Shown here piece after piece: positions 32,272 through 43,465 of a stretch of 64,000 nucleotides of DNA (positions are counted from its first letter, which is position 1; each line of letters starts with the position of its first letter). A program made the translations under genes and the position numbers. Origin of the DNA: Capsicum annuum (taxonomy: Eukaryota; Streptophyta; Magnoliopsida; Solanales; Solanaceae); contig NC_061121.1 in assembly GCF_002878395.1 (NCBI RefSeq), positions 137,485,671 to 137,549,670 on the forward strand. The letters are read 5' to 3'. The notes beneath the pieces are model-generated. The model worked only from the letters and a program-made list of their open reading frames with translations. It had not been told where the DNA came from and did no database searches.

Positions 32272-34337
32272 ATGGCTCCCAAACTACCAGTAAACAGAAG
32301 ACGAAGATCTCAAAGGGGTGGTGACGGACCCACATCCAGATACAACACCAGATAATGTGGAAGGGAAAATCCTCTACTCTCCCAGTCTGAAGAGAAGAGT
32401 GAGGATAGTACTAGCAATACCAATTTAAGCATAGATGAGGCTGCAGTTGATGTCACTCCACCTGAGCCTGCCAATGTTGAAATTGAAGATGCCAATGTAG
32501 AAGGGCAAGCTAAAGTAGAGAACATAGAAATTGAACCTGAGGATGCTAATGTTGTTAGACGAAAGGATCCTCAAGTTTGGGAGATGATTAGATGGCAGAT
32601 AGAAGGAGAACGTGAGAAGTTCTATGATGGGTTAATACCCACTACAAATGGGATCAAAAGGTCATTTGCAGAAGAGCATTAGATTGTGACGAAGTACTTA
32701 CATGAATATCCTGAGTTCGAACGTCGTTTCAATGAGTATGAACTAGAATGGATGAGCCATCCATTGGGAGCCTATCAACCAAATTAGGTGGGAGAATTCT
32801 TTGCAAATTATCTTACACTGGCAGAATAGGATTTCCTAAAGGGGACATCAATTATAAATTTGCCGAACAGAGAGTTTGTACCTATCCGAGAAGTTACTAT
32901 TGATATTGTAGCCTAAAAAATCAACAAGATGTTATTCGGACCATAGTACGAGTTCCCGCTTGCTGTGCTTGATCTTGAGTATAGATTGAAAAATGCTCCA
33001 GCTCAAAAGTAGTAGGTGGCTTCATTTTTAACTGAGGATGGTAACCCCTCTTGGTTGACCAACTTACGGGAGCGTATTACAAAATACTCCCTTAGTTATA
33101 AGGATAAATTCTTGTGGGCTTTCTTTTGTTTGAGATTAATGCCAACAAAAAGGGATGGAAACTTAGATAAACACAGAGCCATGTTGGTGGAGAGCTTGAT
33201 CTCAAGGCTTCAAGTTGACTTTGTCCAAATAATTCAGATGAGATGTTTGTGAGGGCCCATAAAATTTCCAATGCATTACCATTTCCATGCTTGATCAAAG
33301 ATTTATGTAGACAGGCTGGAGTGCCCTTGATTCACAAAGTATACAATAAAATGTAGGATGTACACAAAAAATATACAATAAAATCTAGGATGTACACAAA
33401 AAATACCTTGAGAAGTCGAAAGATGACTTGAAATTCGAGATGCGTGTCACAAAGCCTCCAGCTTGCTAGACTCAATCTGCACCAGCTCCTGATACTATAG
33501 AGATTCCCACAGATATGCCTTTGCCCATAACCACCTATTTGACACCTGAGTTCCTACCCCAAGGTATATCTACAGGGTTAGGTTCTAAACAATCTATGAG
33601 TGGAGCAGATTTTGCTGAGTACAGGTTCATACTAGAAAACTTTGCTAAGTCTATCAAGATGGAAAAGAGGTTTCAGAGACTGTTAGATAAATGGGCTGCA
33701 GACTTCAAGACTTTTTTGATAAAATTATGGCTGATACAATTCGTCCATACCAAACCATTCAGTCTAGGATGGACACCATGGAATTCATATCAACAAAAGT
33801 CTCAATTCACTATCCGTCCCTGACCTTGCAAGGTTGATGGCTGAATTTGAACAAAAAAAGGAAAACATTGTAGAGTTTAAGAATAACCGGCCACAACATC
33901 CTATTTTCAACCCAACCTTGGTGGAAAGTGATGTTGATGAAGGTATAGTGGACTTGATGGGTAGACTAGTAAAGACCAAAGGGAAGGATCAAATGGATGA
34001 AAAAGCTATAAGGAAAGAAGCAAAGTGGAGAAAAAGAGGAAAAATGACACTAGAACAACGAGAATGGTATGATATTAAGAGGGCTTGGAAGAATTTATTG
34101 AAGAATGAAGAAAAGAGGAGAAATAAAGAAGAAGATGAAGTAGCAGGGGTATCCCCTAGCGCCGCACCAATAAGGGGGCACAGTGCAGGATCTGTTCGAG
34201 AGACAATTCCTCCAATCTTGGAGGGCGAGGTTGTGAGAGCCCCTACCAGCATAGGGGCCAACATTACACTAGGTGAGTATGCAGGAGTCTCGCCACACTT
34301 CACAGACACTCAGATAAATAATTGGCAAAACAAGTAA
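32272..34337 (+). pseudogene. Accessory ORF, putative plant transposon protein type, Element 4
   Basis: Starts MAPKLPVNRRRR, a basic N-terminus that could target the nucleus, followed by a stop and an acidic low-complexity part. The central domain reads FNEYELEWMSHPLGAYQP, GEFFANYL, INLPNREFVPIREVTID, LRERITKYSLSYKDKFLWAF, then LMPTKRDGNLDKHRAMLVES. This resembles the same plant transposon protein domain as in Element 3 (PF20167-like), more weakly. After stops and shifts from 33250, the C-terminal part (33834-34337) is highly charged and basic (LLKNEEKRRNKEEDE), then Ser/Pro/Gly-rich. About eight stops. Function unknown; not recognisable as an envelope protein. Confidence 0.6.
33341..33404. 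repeat. 32-bp tandem duplication
   Basis: atacaataaaat...tacacaaaaa occurs at 33341 and again at 33373, one base different in the first 30. It lies in the broken part of the accessory ORF. Confidence 0.85.
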
Positions 34338-34744
34338 AACTATTTCCTGGTACTTTAAATTAATGCTTTGAGGATAATGCATTTATTTTTCTGTGGGGGT
34401 GGTGTACTTGTACTTGTACCATGGTGGGTTGTGTTGATGATCTGTTTTCCCTCCATGTGCTATCTAGTAGAATCGGCATGTCTAGAGTGTTCTTATTTTC
34501 GTATCTTTAATTTCCTATCTAGGTTGTTTTTATTTCTATGTTTAATGTTATTTATAAAAATTTTCCCTGTTTTAGTATACCTTTGTAGATATGTATAATG
34601 AATGATGTTGGCATACGACTATGAGCATGAATGTGTAATTATTTACTATAATCACATAGTATAGGTGCATAACCTTCAGTGAGTCTGCATTTGACATTAA
34701 CATGAAAGAGGTGCATGAATTATATGATGGAATATCACATCCTG
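34338..34744 (+). other. 3' untranslated part of Element 4
   Basis: No coding content. The sequence tgctttgaggataatgcatt near 34360-34380 and ctgtgggggtggtg near 34392 resemble the purine-rich part after the last ORF of such elements. It runs directly into the LTR array; the LTR start known from the inverted arm is missing. Confidence 0.5.
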
Positions 34745-35918
34745 TAGGATTCAACGATAGACCAAATGGTGGATCGTCAGATCTGTATCGACCACCATCT
34801 TAGCCATCAGCCTAATCAAGAATGTGCCTACCCAATATCAGAAGTGACGAACCAAATTGTGGACTGTCATCCCCACGACGGACCACCACTTTGGCCATCA
34901 GTCTTGACACAGTTTTCTGAATTCAATTTTTAGATTCTTTTTACCTGGAAATGTATAAATACCAGTTTTAGGTTTATTATTGGGGATCTTTTTATTTTTT
35001 ATTTTTATCATAGTCTCTAGATTTAGAAACTCTTGGTAACCTAGTATTTTGGGGAGTTAAGCAAATCTTTTGGATTGAATCAATTCATCTCTATTGAAGA
35101 TTCAAGAACAAATTCTTATAATTTTGTAAGTAACTCTTGAATTAATTCATGAATAACACAATGATTTTTTTTCTTTCTATCACGGAGATGTATGGCTAAG
35201 TTCCCATAACTAGGGTTATGGGAGCCTTGATGTAAAAAGCTGAATTGGATTGTGAATCTAGTAGATTCCCATGATTAATTGATATTGTATAAACCCTTCT
35301 TTACTTTAATGACTTTCTTGGTTGCAAACTTGAAAAGTGAGCCCAAGAACATCACTTATTCAAATGGAAAAGTGTTTGTTGGGGAAAGAAAGGGTTTACA
35401 TGAATCTCAAGGCTTTAACCTTTGGATAGAGGGTAGATGCCTTACCAGATCAACCCATGTGAGAATATAGTTGAACAAATAACATGTTCCTTATGTTAGA
35501 ATGAATTAAGGGATAAAATTACTCATTTAGGTTGAGAGATTTATGGGTAAATCATATAATTCACTCACTCTTGCAATTAGCATTGTTCATAGAAAATTCA
35601 AAATAGTTCATAGCCCTAGCCGATTGACTATCTTGGTAACCATAACTCTAGTTTGACTACTCTTACTGAATTACTATTTTTAATACAATCAATATGTGGA
35701 TTACTTTTTGTGACAAGCATTTTTATACAATTGATAAATCAAAAACCCTCCTTTTTTGCTTAGGACCCTTCGATCAATAGTCTAATAACAAACATAAGAC
35801 TTAGTGAACACAGTATTCCCTATGGGATTTGACACCCAATCCAGTTGGGTTCTATATTTGATTGAGAACGCTTAAATTTTCATAAGAAGGTTGTAATTTA
35901 GGCGTATCAGGCAACGAT
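34745..35918 (+). repeat. 3' LTR of Element 4, 5' truncated
   Basis: Begins inside the 91-base array (two units), then TATA box at 34954-34961, leader, and on to an LTR end gcgtatca at 35918. The part after about 35200 exists only here, since the 5' copy is rearranged. The first 350-400 bases of the LTR are absent. Confidence 0.75.
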
Positions 35919-35934
35919 GCCAAAACTACTTGAT
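35919..35934 (-). other. Reversed primer-site-like sequence after the 3' LTR
   Basis: Minus strand reads ttttggcatcgttgcc, which looks like the first half of a tRNA-Asp type primer site. It directly follows the plus-strand LTR end. Confidence 0.5.
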
Positions 35935-36060
35935 TACATTTTCTAAAAAAATCACTTTAGTAGATCTTGTGGAGTTAGAGATGATTGATTTTGATGTCAT
36001 TCTCAATATAGATTGGCTCTACTCATGTTATGCCTCAGTGGACTAAAGAAATAAAGTCAT
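35935..36060 (+). pseudogene. Chromovirus protease fragment
   Basis: Reads FSKKITLVDLVELEMIDFDV, then ILNIDWLYSCYASVD and a stop, the C-terminal part of the protease in Elements 1 and 8 (usual ILG-DWL). It begins where Element 4 ends, so Element 4 sits beside or within a chromovirus. Confidence 0.8.
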
Positions 36061-38113
36061 ACATGTTATGTTATGTGTTATGTGTTAGAATATCCAAGTT
36101 ATGTGTTATCTGTTAGAATCTATGTTTGAATCTTGGATGGTTTATCTAATAGTAAGGAGAATTGAAAGTTTAGATGGTGTGAAATTATGGTATGGTGATA
36201 CTCATAAAGATTCTAAGTTTGTCAGTGTTTAAGTTGTTATGTGATGATTATTGGGGCTATAGAAAACTAAGAGTTATATCTAAGAAGGGAGCATTAGAAA
36301 CTGGTTTTTACATTCAAGTGTAGTCTTTCGGGTGAACTTGTTACTGATGAGTATTATCTATTATGAACTTTAGAGTAAAGTGGTTGAAGTTCAGTTCAGA
36401 GTTTATCAAAATTGCCCCGTTGCCTTAGAGTGATGGATTATAGGTAAGTGGGAGATGATAGGATAAGTAACCAAGTCAGGCTATTAGATTTCAGTAGTGA
36501 TGCCAGTACATTATAGATAGTAGTAAGAAAGGATGATGGCCAACCCATTTTTATTTAAATATTTGTACGTCAGTTATCACGATATATACTCATGCCTTAC
36601 ATGTCAGTTCCCTGATCATAACTCAAATTCATGCACCTTCCATAGAATTACGTACACTTCCAGTTCCTAGTATAAAGAGTTCCAGTTTGCTCAGTAGTAC
36701 GAATCATGTTCCATGAATTTATGAACTCCAATCACAGGTCATGCAACTCATAACTCATGTTTTACAGTATGTTCAATTCCACTACTCATGCTCACTCTTA
36801 ATGATCAGCAAAATTTAGATTATATCATTTATATCCTGAGTTTTTATCTCTTTAATTAATCCAGGTCGTGGATACTCTATTTCTAAGGCGTTAGTTAAGC
36901 TTCCAACTAAACTAGTATTTTTTCATGTTTCAGGTCCTCATGGACTAACCTTTCAGTGACCACTCCTTATGAAATTATAGTGGTGATGAACTATTGATTA
37001 GATGGGAGAGAGTAAATATTTCATATTGGGGAAAGATTATTGTATGATTGTTTGATCTAAGGTTATAAGTGTGGAGTAAGATTGAGGCCAAGTTTTGATA
37101 TATGTCATGGCTGGTTGAAATTTAGTGTGTGATTTTCTAAAGAATAATGCATGGAAGTTGTTAATGATAAAAGTATTAGAGAGTACAAAAAAGATGCTTT
37201 GATGGATTCTTTTCCTAGAAAATTATGTGTGGTTATGATGATAGACTTGAACGTCATGTTGGTGTATATAAGTTGATAGGTGTATTGCATATTAGTGCAT
37301 TCCTAGTAAGAGGTTGAATTTAATTCTTGAAGTGGTAAGTAAAACTATTCTTGAGATGAGCAATTATGAAAATGCAGGGTATATTGAATTCATGTTTCTG
37401 ACTAGTATTAGAATGTTATGGGTGCACTAGTTTTCAACTATAGACTTGAACATAGTGAGAGAATTCATTTTAGCTCAGACTTTAGTAGATAGATTTATCA
37501 GTGCCCATGTGAACATTTTCAATAGCCTTAAGTAAAGTGCGGTGTTGAAGCAGAATGTATAGTTAAAGGAGTATTTGAGGAGTATTCTAATCTTGAAAGT
37601 AGCAGTTGCATTGTCTACGTCATAGTAATTCCAGTTTATGTTTCATAGACCTATGTTCCATGTCACAGAATAATAGCCATGTTGGGATTCCTTATACAAA
37701 TATCTCATTCAGATCATGCCTAAGATTATCTGCTCTCTAATATTATTAGAAATTCTTAGAAGGAGCATTGATGAAATGCTCCAATTAAGTATAAGTTTCT
37801 AGTATGAGCTAGTCTGAAAAGCCAACAATTCAGTCTAGCAGTCAAACAAAGAAGTTTTAATAGTTTTCCATATTTCCATCTGGCCATGCTATCCATAGTC
37901 TAATGAATATGGCTATTACAAGAGGTAAAAATGTTTGTATCTTTGTAATTTGCAAATTCATCTTAGTTTGTGCATTATGCATCAGTTTTAGATTCAAGAT
38001 ATTCAGTCATGATTTATTCTTTAAATATCCCGTGCATCATCTTAGTCTTTCCTTAGTATTTATGCTAAGTCAGTATCATCTGGGAGAAGAACTATATCCC
38101 AAGGGGGAGATCT
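36061..38113 (+). other. Non-coding remnant ending in a polypurine tract
   Basis: No recognisable gene. 36060-36115 has repeated tatgtgttat words. The end, caagggggagatct (38100-38113), is a good polypurine tract immediately before an LTR start. The stretch is therefore probably the 3' part of an internal chromovirus region, with integrase lost. Confidence 0.5.
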
Positions 38114-40483
38114 TGTAATACTCCGAGATTCCATGTACTAATCTCTCAACTTTTCTTCATAAAATAACATCCAGCATAAAGTAATTGGTATTCATAAGTG
38201 GACTTTATCCTTTCTCTCTAAGCCTTATAATCATTCTCTTATCTTTGTATGCATTCATGAATTTAGTTTAGCAATGTATCATGTTTCAGGCTCAGTCATG
38301 TAATCATGTTTTCAGTTGTTCATGTTTAGTATTTGATTTTATCCATAAATTCTAAAAATGTAACGAAGTATTGGGGACTTAGCCAAATTTTTGACCTCTT
38401 AATTTCAAGGATTTTTAAATTGATCTTCCCGACCCTAATACACAGTTTTTTGAGTTAATTCATATTCAGGGGTGTAATGAGCATATCTTGAGGAAGTTTC
38501 AGATTTTTTGGATGAGGATTGGGTCATTTTTGGATTTTGATTCTAGTAGTTCACGATAGTAGCGCGTCATGGTGGTTTAGCGATGGAGGCCTCATCACAT
38601 TGCAGTGGCCTCTTAAACACATTCTAGTTGCAAATTTAATTTTGAGAGGGTCAATTGAGTTTTTTCACCTCAATCCAATTCATGAAAAACACAAATTAAA
38701 GCATCGGTTAGGGCATTGTATGTCCATTTTCCCCAATTCTATTCTCTAAGTAACCCAAACCATCTCCAAGAACATCAAATTCAATTACCTCCTTTATAAG
38801 AAAACTAAGAATTTAGGTTTTCCAATCCAAGAACTTTCAAGAAAAGTATCAAGATTGTGTTTCTCTTTCAAGCTTAAAGGTTTAAGGTATGTGTAATGTT
38901 CATCCATGGGTCCTTTTCACCCATTGAGTCCAAGAATCCATTTTTATGTTTTAATCAATGAATTATACATGTTTATGATGAATTATATCCATGAAGCTCT
39001 TATGAATTACAATTTATGTATTCTGTTTACAAGTGTTTTGAAGGAATAAGCCTTTACATATTTAAATGATGAAATTTTCATGATAAATCTCTAACTCATT
39101 GTTTTTGTATTGTAATTATCTTATTATAACATGATTTACCCATTCCTTTGTTTAATTTCATTATTCTCATGTGTTTGATGAAATGCCTAAGTTTTGGATT
39201 TTTGAACTATGATCGCCTACTATTATTTTACAACTTTTATATGGCATTATTGTTAATTTCGTTCAGTGTTGGCAGGTTATGAACACCCGGTACCTATGTG
39301 AAAAATATAAATTCATCATTTGAAGTATTAAATAGTCAATCCATGAAATTTATCATTATACTTAGATATTCATATTCATGATGAGTATTATCAGTTATAA
39401 AATAAATCTCAGTTGAGTTTAGTTTAGTTCAGAATCAGTGTCTTTCAGTTTGGATTAAAACATAGCACTGAGTGAACATAGGAATGGCCTCTCCCCCATT
39501 AGTTAGGCATGAGGTACTTTTAGTAGCCCCTAAGTTCTAGACCTACGACACTTCCGTAGACTTTAAGGGGTCCCCTACAAGTTATCCATGACACCCAAGT
39601 CCTTCGGTACATAATATTAGTGGATCCACATAGCCAACGTTAGTATCCATGGCACAATACCGATACCCTTCCAACAAGGGTTACAGGTTGGATCCCAACA
39701 ACAGATTTGGGGCATGTTAGTTATAGCTCGCTCCCACAGTCTCAGTACAATATTCAATATAGTTTCATTTTAGGTCTGCTTGACCAAAACATATAGATTT
39801 TTAGCTATTTAGTTATTTTATTTTAGTATTTTAGTCTACAAATTATTTTTGAAATATATATACAAGGTTGGTCTTTCATTCTCAGTATTTCAGTTTTCAT
39901 ATATGCTTACAAAGTTATCTCATATTATCCAGTCAGTGATTACTTTATGCATAGTTAACCTATGTATTTCAGCCTAACCTCTTCTCATATACTAATACAT
40001 TCAAAGTATTGACCGCACACTTTCTACTCAGTATGATTTTTTATATCATTGGTTCGGACGCATAGTTTTCTAACCGTTGTTAGATAGTTCAGCATTACAG
40101 CAGTAGCAGCAGTGGTGAGTCCTTATCTTTTGAAGAAAAAAATATCTTTCATTTAGTTATCAGTATTTCTCTATTTTAGATAGTTGAGAGTGTTTTTGAT
40201 CAACTCTACAGTCAGTCAGTTAGAGACTTTTCAGACAATCAGACATTCAGTTAGCTGGATATTTAGTTACCAGACCTTTCAGTATTATCAGTTATTTTAA
40301 ATATAATAGTTATACTTTCAGTATTCAGATTGGTATGACTATGTTTCTCAGTATATCTTCGTATATGTGTTTTATTGCAACTATACTTGATGCTACAATA
40401 GGTACCTACTCATGGGTTAGCTTGTGGTCACTTCTAACCGTAAGCACCATTGTCACGACTAGGGTTAGCCATGGGTCGCGACA
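38114..40483 (+). repeat. LTR of Element 5 (complete), TGTAATACTCC start
   Basis: 2370 bases. Starts TGTAATACTCCGAG after a polypurine tract, ends gtcgcgaca. An array of tagcgcgtcatgg, ttagcgatgg and gtggcctctta words lies at 38555-38640. A TATA-like tataag (about 38793) and a donor-like taaggtatgt (about 38884) follow. It can serve as 3' LTR for the sequence upstream and 5' LTR for that downstream. Confidence 0.75.
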
Positions 40484-41150
40484 CATTGGTGGATCTGATA
40501 GAGCATGACATGGGAGATTTTAATGTAATCTTAAGGATGGATTAGCTTCATTCGTGCTATGGTTCCTTGGATTGTATGACCCAAAATATTTGTTTCTAAT
40601 TCCCCAAAGAATCGATAATTAACTAAGAGGGAAGTTTTTTAGTGCCTAAAGGGCGGTTTTCTTCCTATCTTAGAGCTCTAAATTTGATTTACAAAGGGTG
40701 TTTGTATCATATGGTACAAATTAAAGATTCTAATTCTGAAAGTCATTCTTTGCAATCTGTCCCTGTGGTTAGTCAATTTCCTGAAGTGTTTCCCGATGAA
40801 CTTCTTGGAATTCCTCGCACTAGGAAAATTGATTTTAGGATTGATCTTTCACTAGATACCTTTCCTATTTCCATTCCTCCTAATAAAATGGCTTCGGCTA
40901 AATTAAAGAAGCCAAAGTAGCAGTTAAAGGATCTTCTTGATGAGGGTTTCATTCATCCTAGTGTTTCCCTGTTGGGTGCTCCTATACTCTTCATGAGTAA
41001 TAAGGATGGGCCACCTTCAGATATACATAGACTATAGGCAGCTAAATAAAGTCGAAGTGAAGAATAAGAATCCCCTTCGTAAGATTGATTATCTTTTTTA
41101 CTGCTTCAGGTCCTAGATACTTCTCTAAGATTTATCATTCTTTGGGGTAT
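40484..41150 (+). pseudogene. Protease end and RT start, Element 5
   Basis: 40484-40570 shows TLVDLIEHDMGDFNVIL and a mutated D-W-L block. 40642-40920 gives FPEVFPDELLGIPRTRKIDF and PISIPPNKMASAKLK, the linker before RT. Up to 41150: [15 protein letters not shown], then in another frame [16 protein letters not shown], and GPRYFSKI. The RT active site is not present. Confidence 0.85.
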
Positions 41151-41647
41151 CTGTAACGCCACAAAATTTCATCCCAAAACGTCACATGGTACTCAAGGCT
41201 ACAAATAGCCTCAAGCTAACCCTTTAAGCCTGCTACTAAATCTCAGCCTTACTCCAGGGATTTAGAATTAGATAATAAGAATAAATCTCATCAAATCTCA
41301 TCTAAAAAGACTGAAAATATAATGTCTGAAACATGAAATACTGAAAATATCTGACAAACATCTGAAACTGTTGTCTGATAAAGCCTCTACTACTAAAGAT
41401 CTAAAAAGCCATTGGGACAAGTCCCCAACTGACTCATACTCAACTGAAAAAAAATAACCACTAATATCAAATCTCAAGGTGTAAGAAATAGGTCCTTGAA
41501 ATATAAGGACTGACCAACTGCAGAGTGTAGATCAAGGTAGTCAGAGATCACTGACGATTCTGCGACTGAGCACCTAAACCTACATTATAAGACAATGTAG
41601 CACATTGACGTATATGTGTATCAATACTTTGAGGATGTACTAAGTAT
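41151..41647 (-). repeat. Antisense LTR fragment replacing the RT core
   Basis: Similar in order and wording to the minus-strand LTRs of Element 6, for example around aatgtactaagtatatgag and the phrase caatgtagcacat, and the gaagtcccc-type block near 41420. It joins RT at 41150 and RNase H at 41648. RT sequence between GPRYFSKI and RNase H is missing, so this is a replacement and not a simple insertion. Confidence 0.65.
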
Positions 41648-43170
41648 ATGAGGGTGTATGTGTATATTGATTTAGATCATAGGAGCTTACAGTACATGTT
41701 TATGCAGAAGGAATTGAATGTTAGTAAAAGGCAATGTCTTGAATTGCTTAATGATTATGACATGAGTCGTTACTGCAATCTAGGTAAAGTTAATGTTATT
41801 GTTGATTCTCTTAGAAGGTTGTTGATGGGGATCTTATCTAATATGGATAATGACAAACAAGGGTTATTGAAGGATATTCACGGATTAGCTAACTTGAGAG
41901 TTTATCTTTTGGTCTCTAAGGATGGAGGAGCTATTATTCAAGATGTGCTTAAATCATCTCTTTATGATAAGGTAAAAGAGAAATAGGTTTTGGACCCTAT
42001 TTTTATGTAGATTAAGGATGATATGGCTCAGCTAAAGGTTATGGAATTCGAGATTGGGGTAGATGGTATTGTGATGTATCAACATAGATTATGTGTTCCT
42101 GATGTTAATGGGTTGTGAGAGAGGATTTTGACTGAGGCTTTTAAGTTGAGGTACACAACTCATATAGGTTTGACAAAGATGTAGCATGACTTGAAGGAGT
42201 TCTATTGGTGAAACAATATGAAGAGAGATGTTGCAAATTTTGTGGCTAAATGCATGGTCGGTCAGCAGCTTAAGGTAGAACACTTGAGTCCCGGTGGTAT
42301 GTTTGAAGAGATAGAGTTACCCTTGTGGTAATGGAACGTCATCAATATGGATTTTATGCGAGTCTTCTATAGTCTCAAAATAGTATAATTTTTTGGGGTT
42401 ATTGTGGATAGGATTAATAAGTCATCTCACTTCTTGCCTATGAGGACTATCTACTCTGGAGAGGATTAATCCAACTTGTTTATTTAGGATATTTTCAAGT
42501 TACATGGGAGACTAGTTTCAATTATTTTAGACTGAGGTATGCAGTTTACTCCTCTCTTTTAGTGCTTGTTTCATAGAAGTTTAGGAACTAAGGTGAACCT
42601 TTGCATCGCTTTTAACCCTCGGACAGATGAACAAGCAAAAAAGAAAATTCAGGCACTGAAGGCTATGTTATGGGCATATGTGAATGATTTTGGAGAATGT
42701 TGGGTCAATCAGTTACCTCTCATTGAGTTTGATTATAATGATAGATATAATATAAGTTTTCAAATGACTCTATTCAAGGCTCAATATGGAAGGAGGTGTA
42801 GGTCTCCTATTAGGTGGTTTGAGGTTGGTGAGACTTGGTTATTTGGTCCATACTTTGTTCATCAGGCCATAAAGAAGGTCAAAGTACTTAGAGAGAGTCT
42901 TAAGACTTCCCAAAGTCTCCAAAAGTCCTTTGCGGATATAAGGCAAATGGAGTTGGAGTTTGGGTTTTTGATTGGGTCTTTTTAAGGTTTTTTCTATGAA
43001 TGGACTGATGAATTTTGGGATGAAGCAGAAAATCAGTCCTCTTTATTTTTTATTGTATCAGATTTTTAGAAAAATTGGGAATGTTGCGTACGAAATGGAA
43101 TTACAGAAGAGTTTAGTTTCTATTCATCTTATCTTCTGTGAATCTAGAATGCCTGTTACTTCCTAGTTTT
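41648..43170 (+). pseudogene. RNase H end and integrase, Element 5
   Basis: 41648-41986 starts with YIDLDHRSLQYMFMQKELNV and continues RRQCLELLNDYDMS-type RNase H sequence. Integrase follows: FVAKCMVGQQLKVEHLSPGG, NMDFMRVF (first Asp kept), VIVDRINKSSHFLPM, second Asp within ILD(stop)GMQF, NPRTDEQAKKKIQ, YNDRYN, QYGRRCRSP, HQAIKKVKVLRESLKTSQS. The C-terminal part to 43170 is in another frame. About ten stops. Confidence 0.85.
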
Positions 43171-43194
43171 ATTATGTTTCCTTACACTGTAGCT

Positions 43195-43465
43195 TTCGGA
43201 ATATTTTTTTGCAATAGTCGGGGGCATAACCAGATCTAGTATGATATTCAATTTTGTTTGAGACTTTGAAGACAAATAGTGGGTTAGTGGTTTATTGAAC
43301 TCTTAGTTCCATTTGAGTTACTTTAATAGTCTTATCTTTATACTTTGGTTGTCTTCTTATATTTATCTATATTATGCCAGGATCGTTAGGATATGGGGGT
43401 GGTCTCTTGTCTACGGTGGGCTTGAGGTACCTGTCACGACTAGGCCCTGGTTTGAGTTGTGACAT
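43195..43465 (+). repeat. Right LTR end of Element 5 (last part only)
   Basis: Contains gcaatagtcgggggcata, a block also seen in the LTR of Element 8 (ggttgggggcatgccccgac), and ends gtcacgactaggccctgg...gtgaca, as the left LTR ends. The first 2 kb are missing. Confidence 0.65.

Larger units (their letters stand above)
23835..35918 (+). mobile_element. Element 4: Athila-like LTR retrotransposon with accessory ORF
   Basis: Plus-strand order: rearranged 5' LTR (inverted repeat), primer site remnant, gag, protease, RT, RNase H, integrase, post-pol block, leader with intron, accessory ORF, 3' untranslated part, 3' LTR. All domains are Athila-like. The RT active site is intact but stops interrupt nearly every domain. 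It is the most complete element here. Confidence 0.85.
38114..43465 (+). mobile_element. Element 5: internally deleted chromovirus-type element
   Basis: A full LTR (38114-40483) is fused directly to the end of protease, so primer site, gag and most of protease are missing. The start of RT follows, then an antisense LTR piece where the RT core should be, then RNase H and integrase, then only the last 270 bases of the right LTR. Both LTR ends share gtcacgactaggg and end in gaca. Confidence 0.75.

Noticed and set aside
33989..34309. 106-codon minus-strand ORF
   Set aside because: It is the shadow of the charged C-terminal part of the Element 4 accessory ORF.
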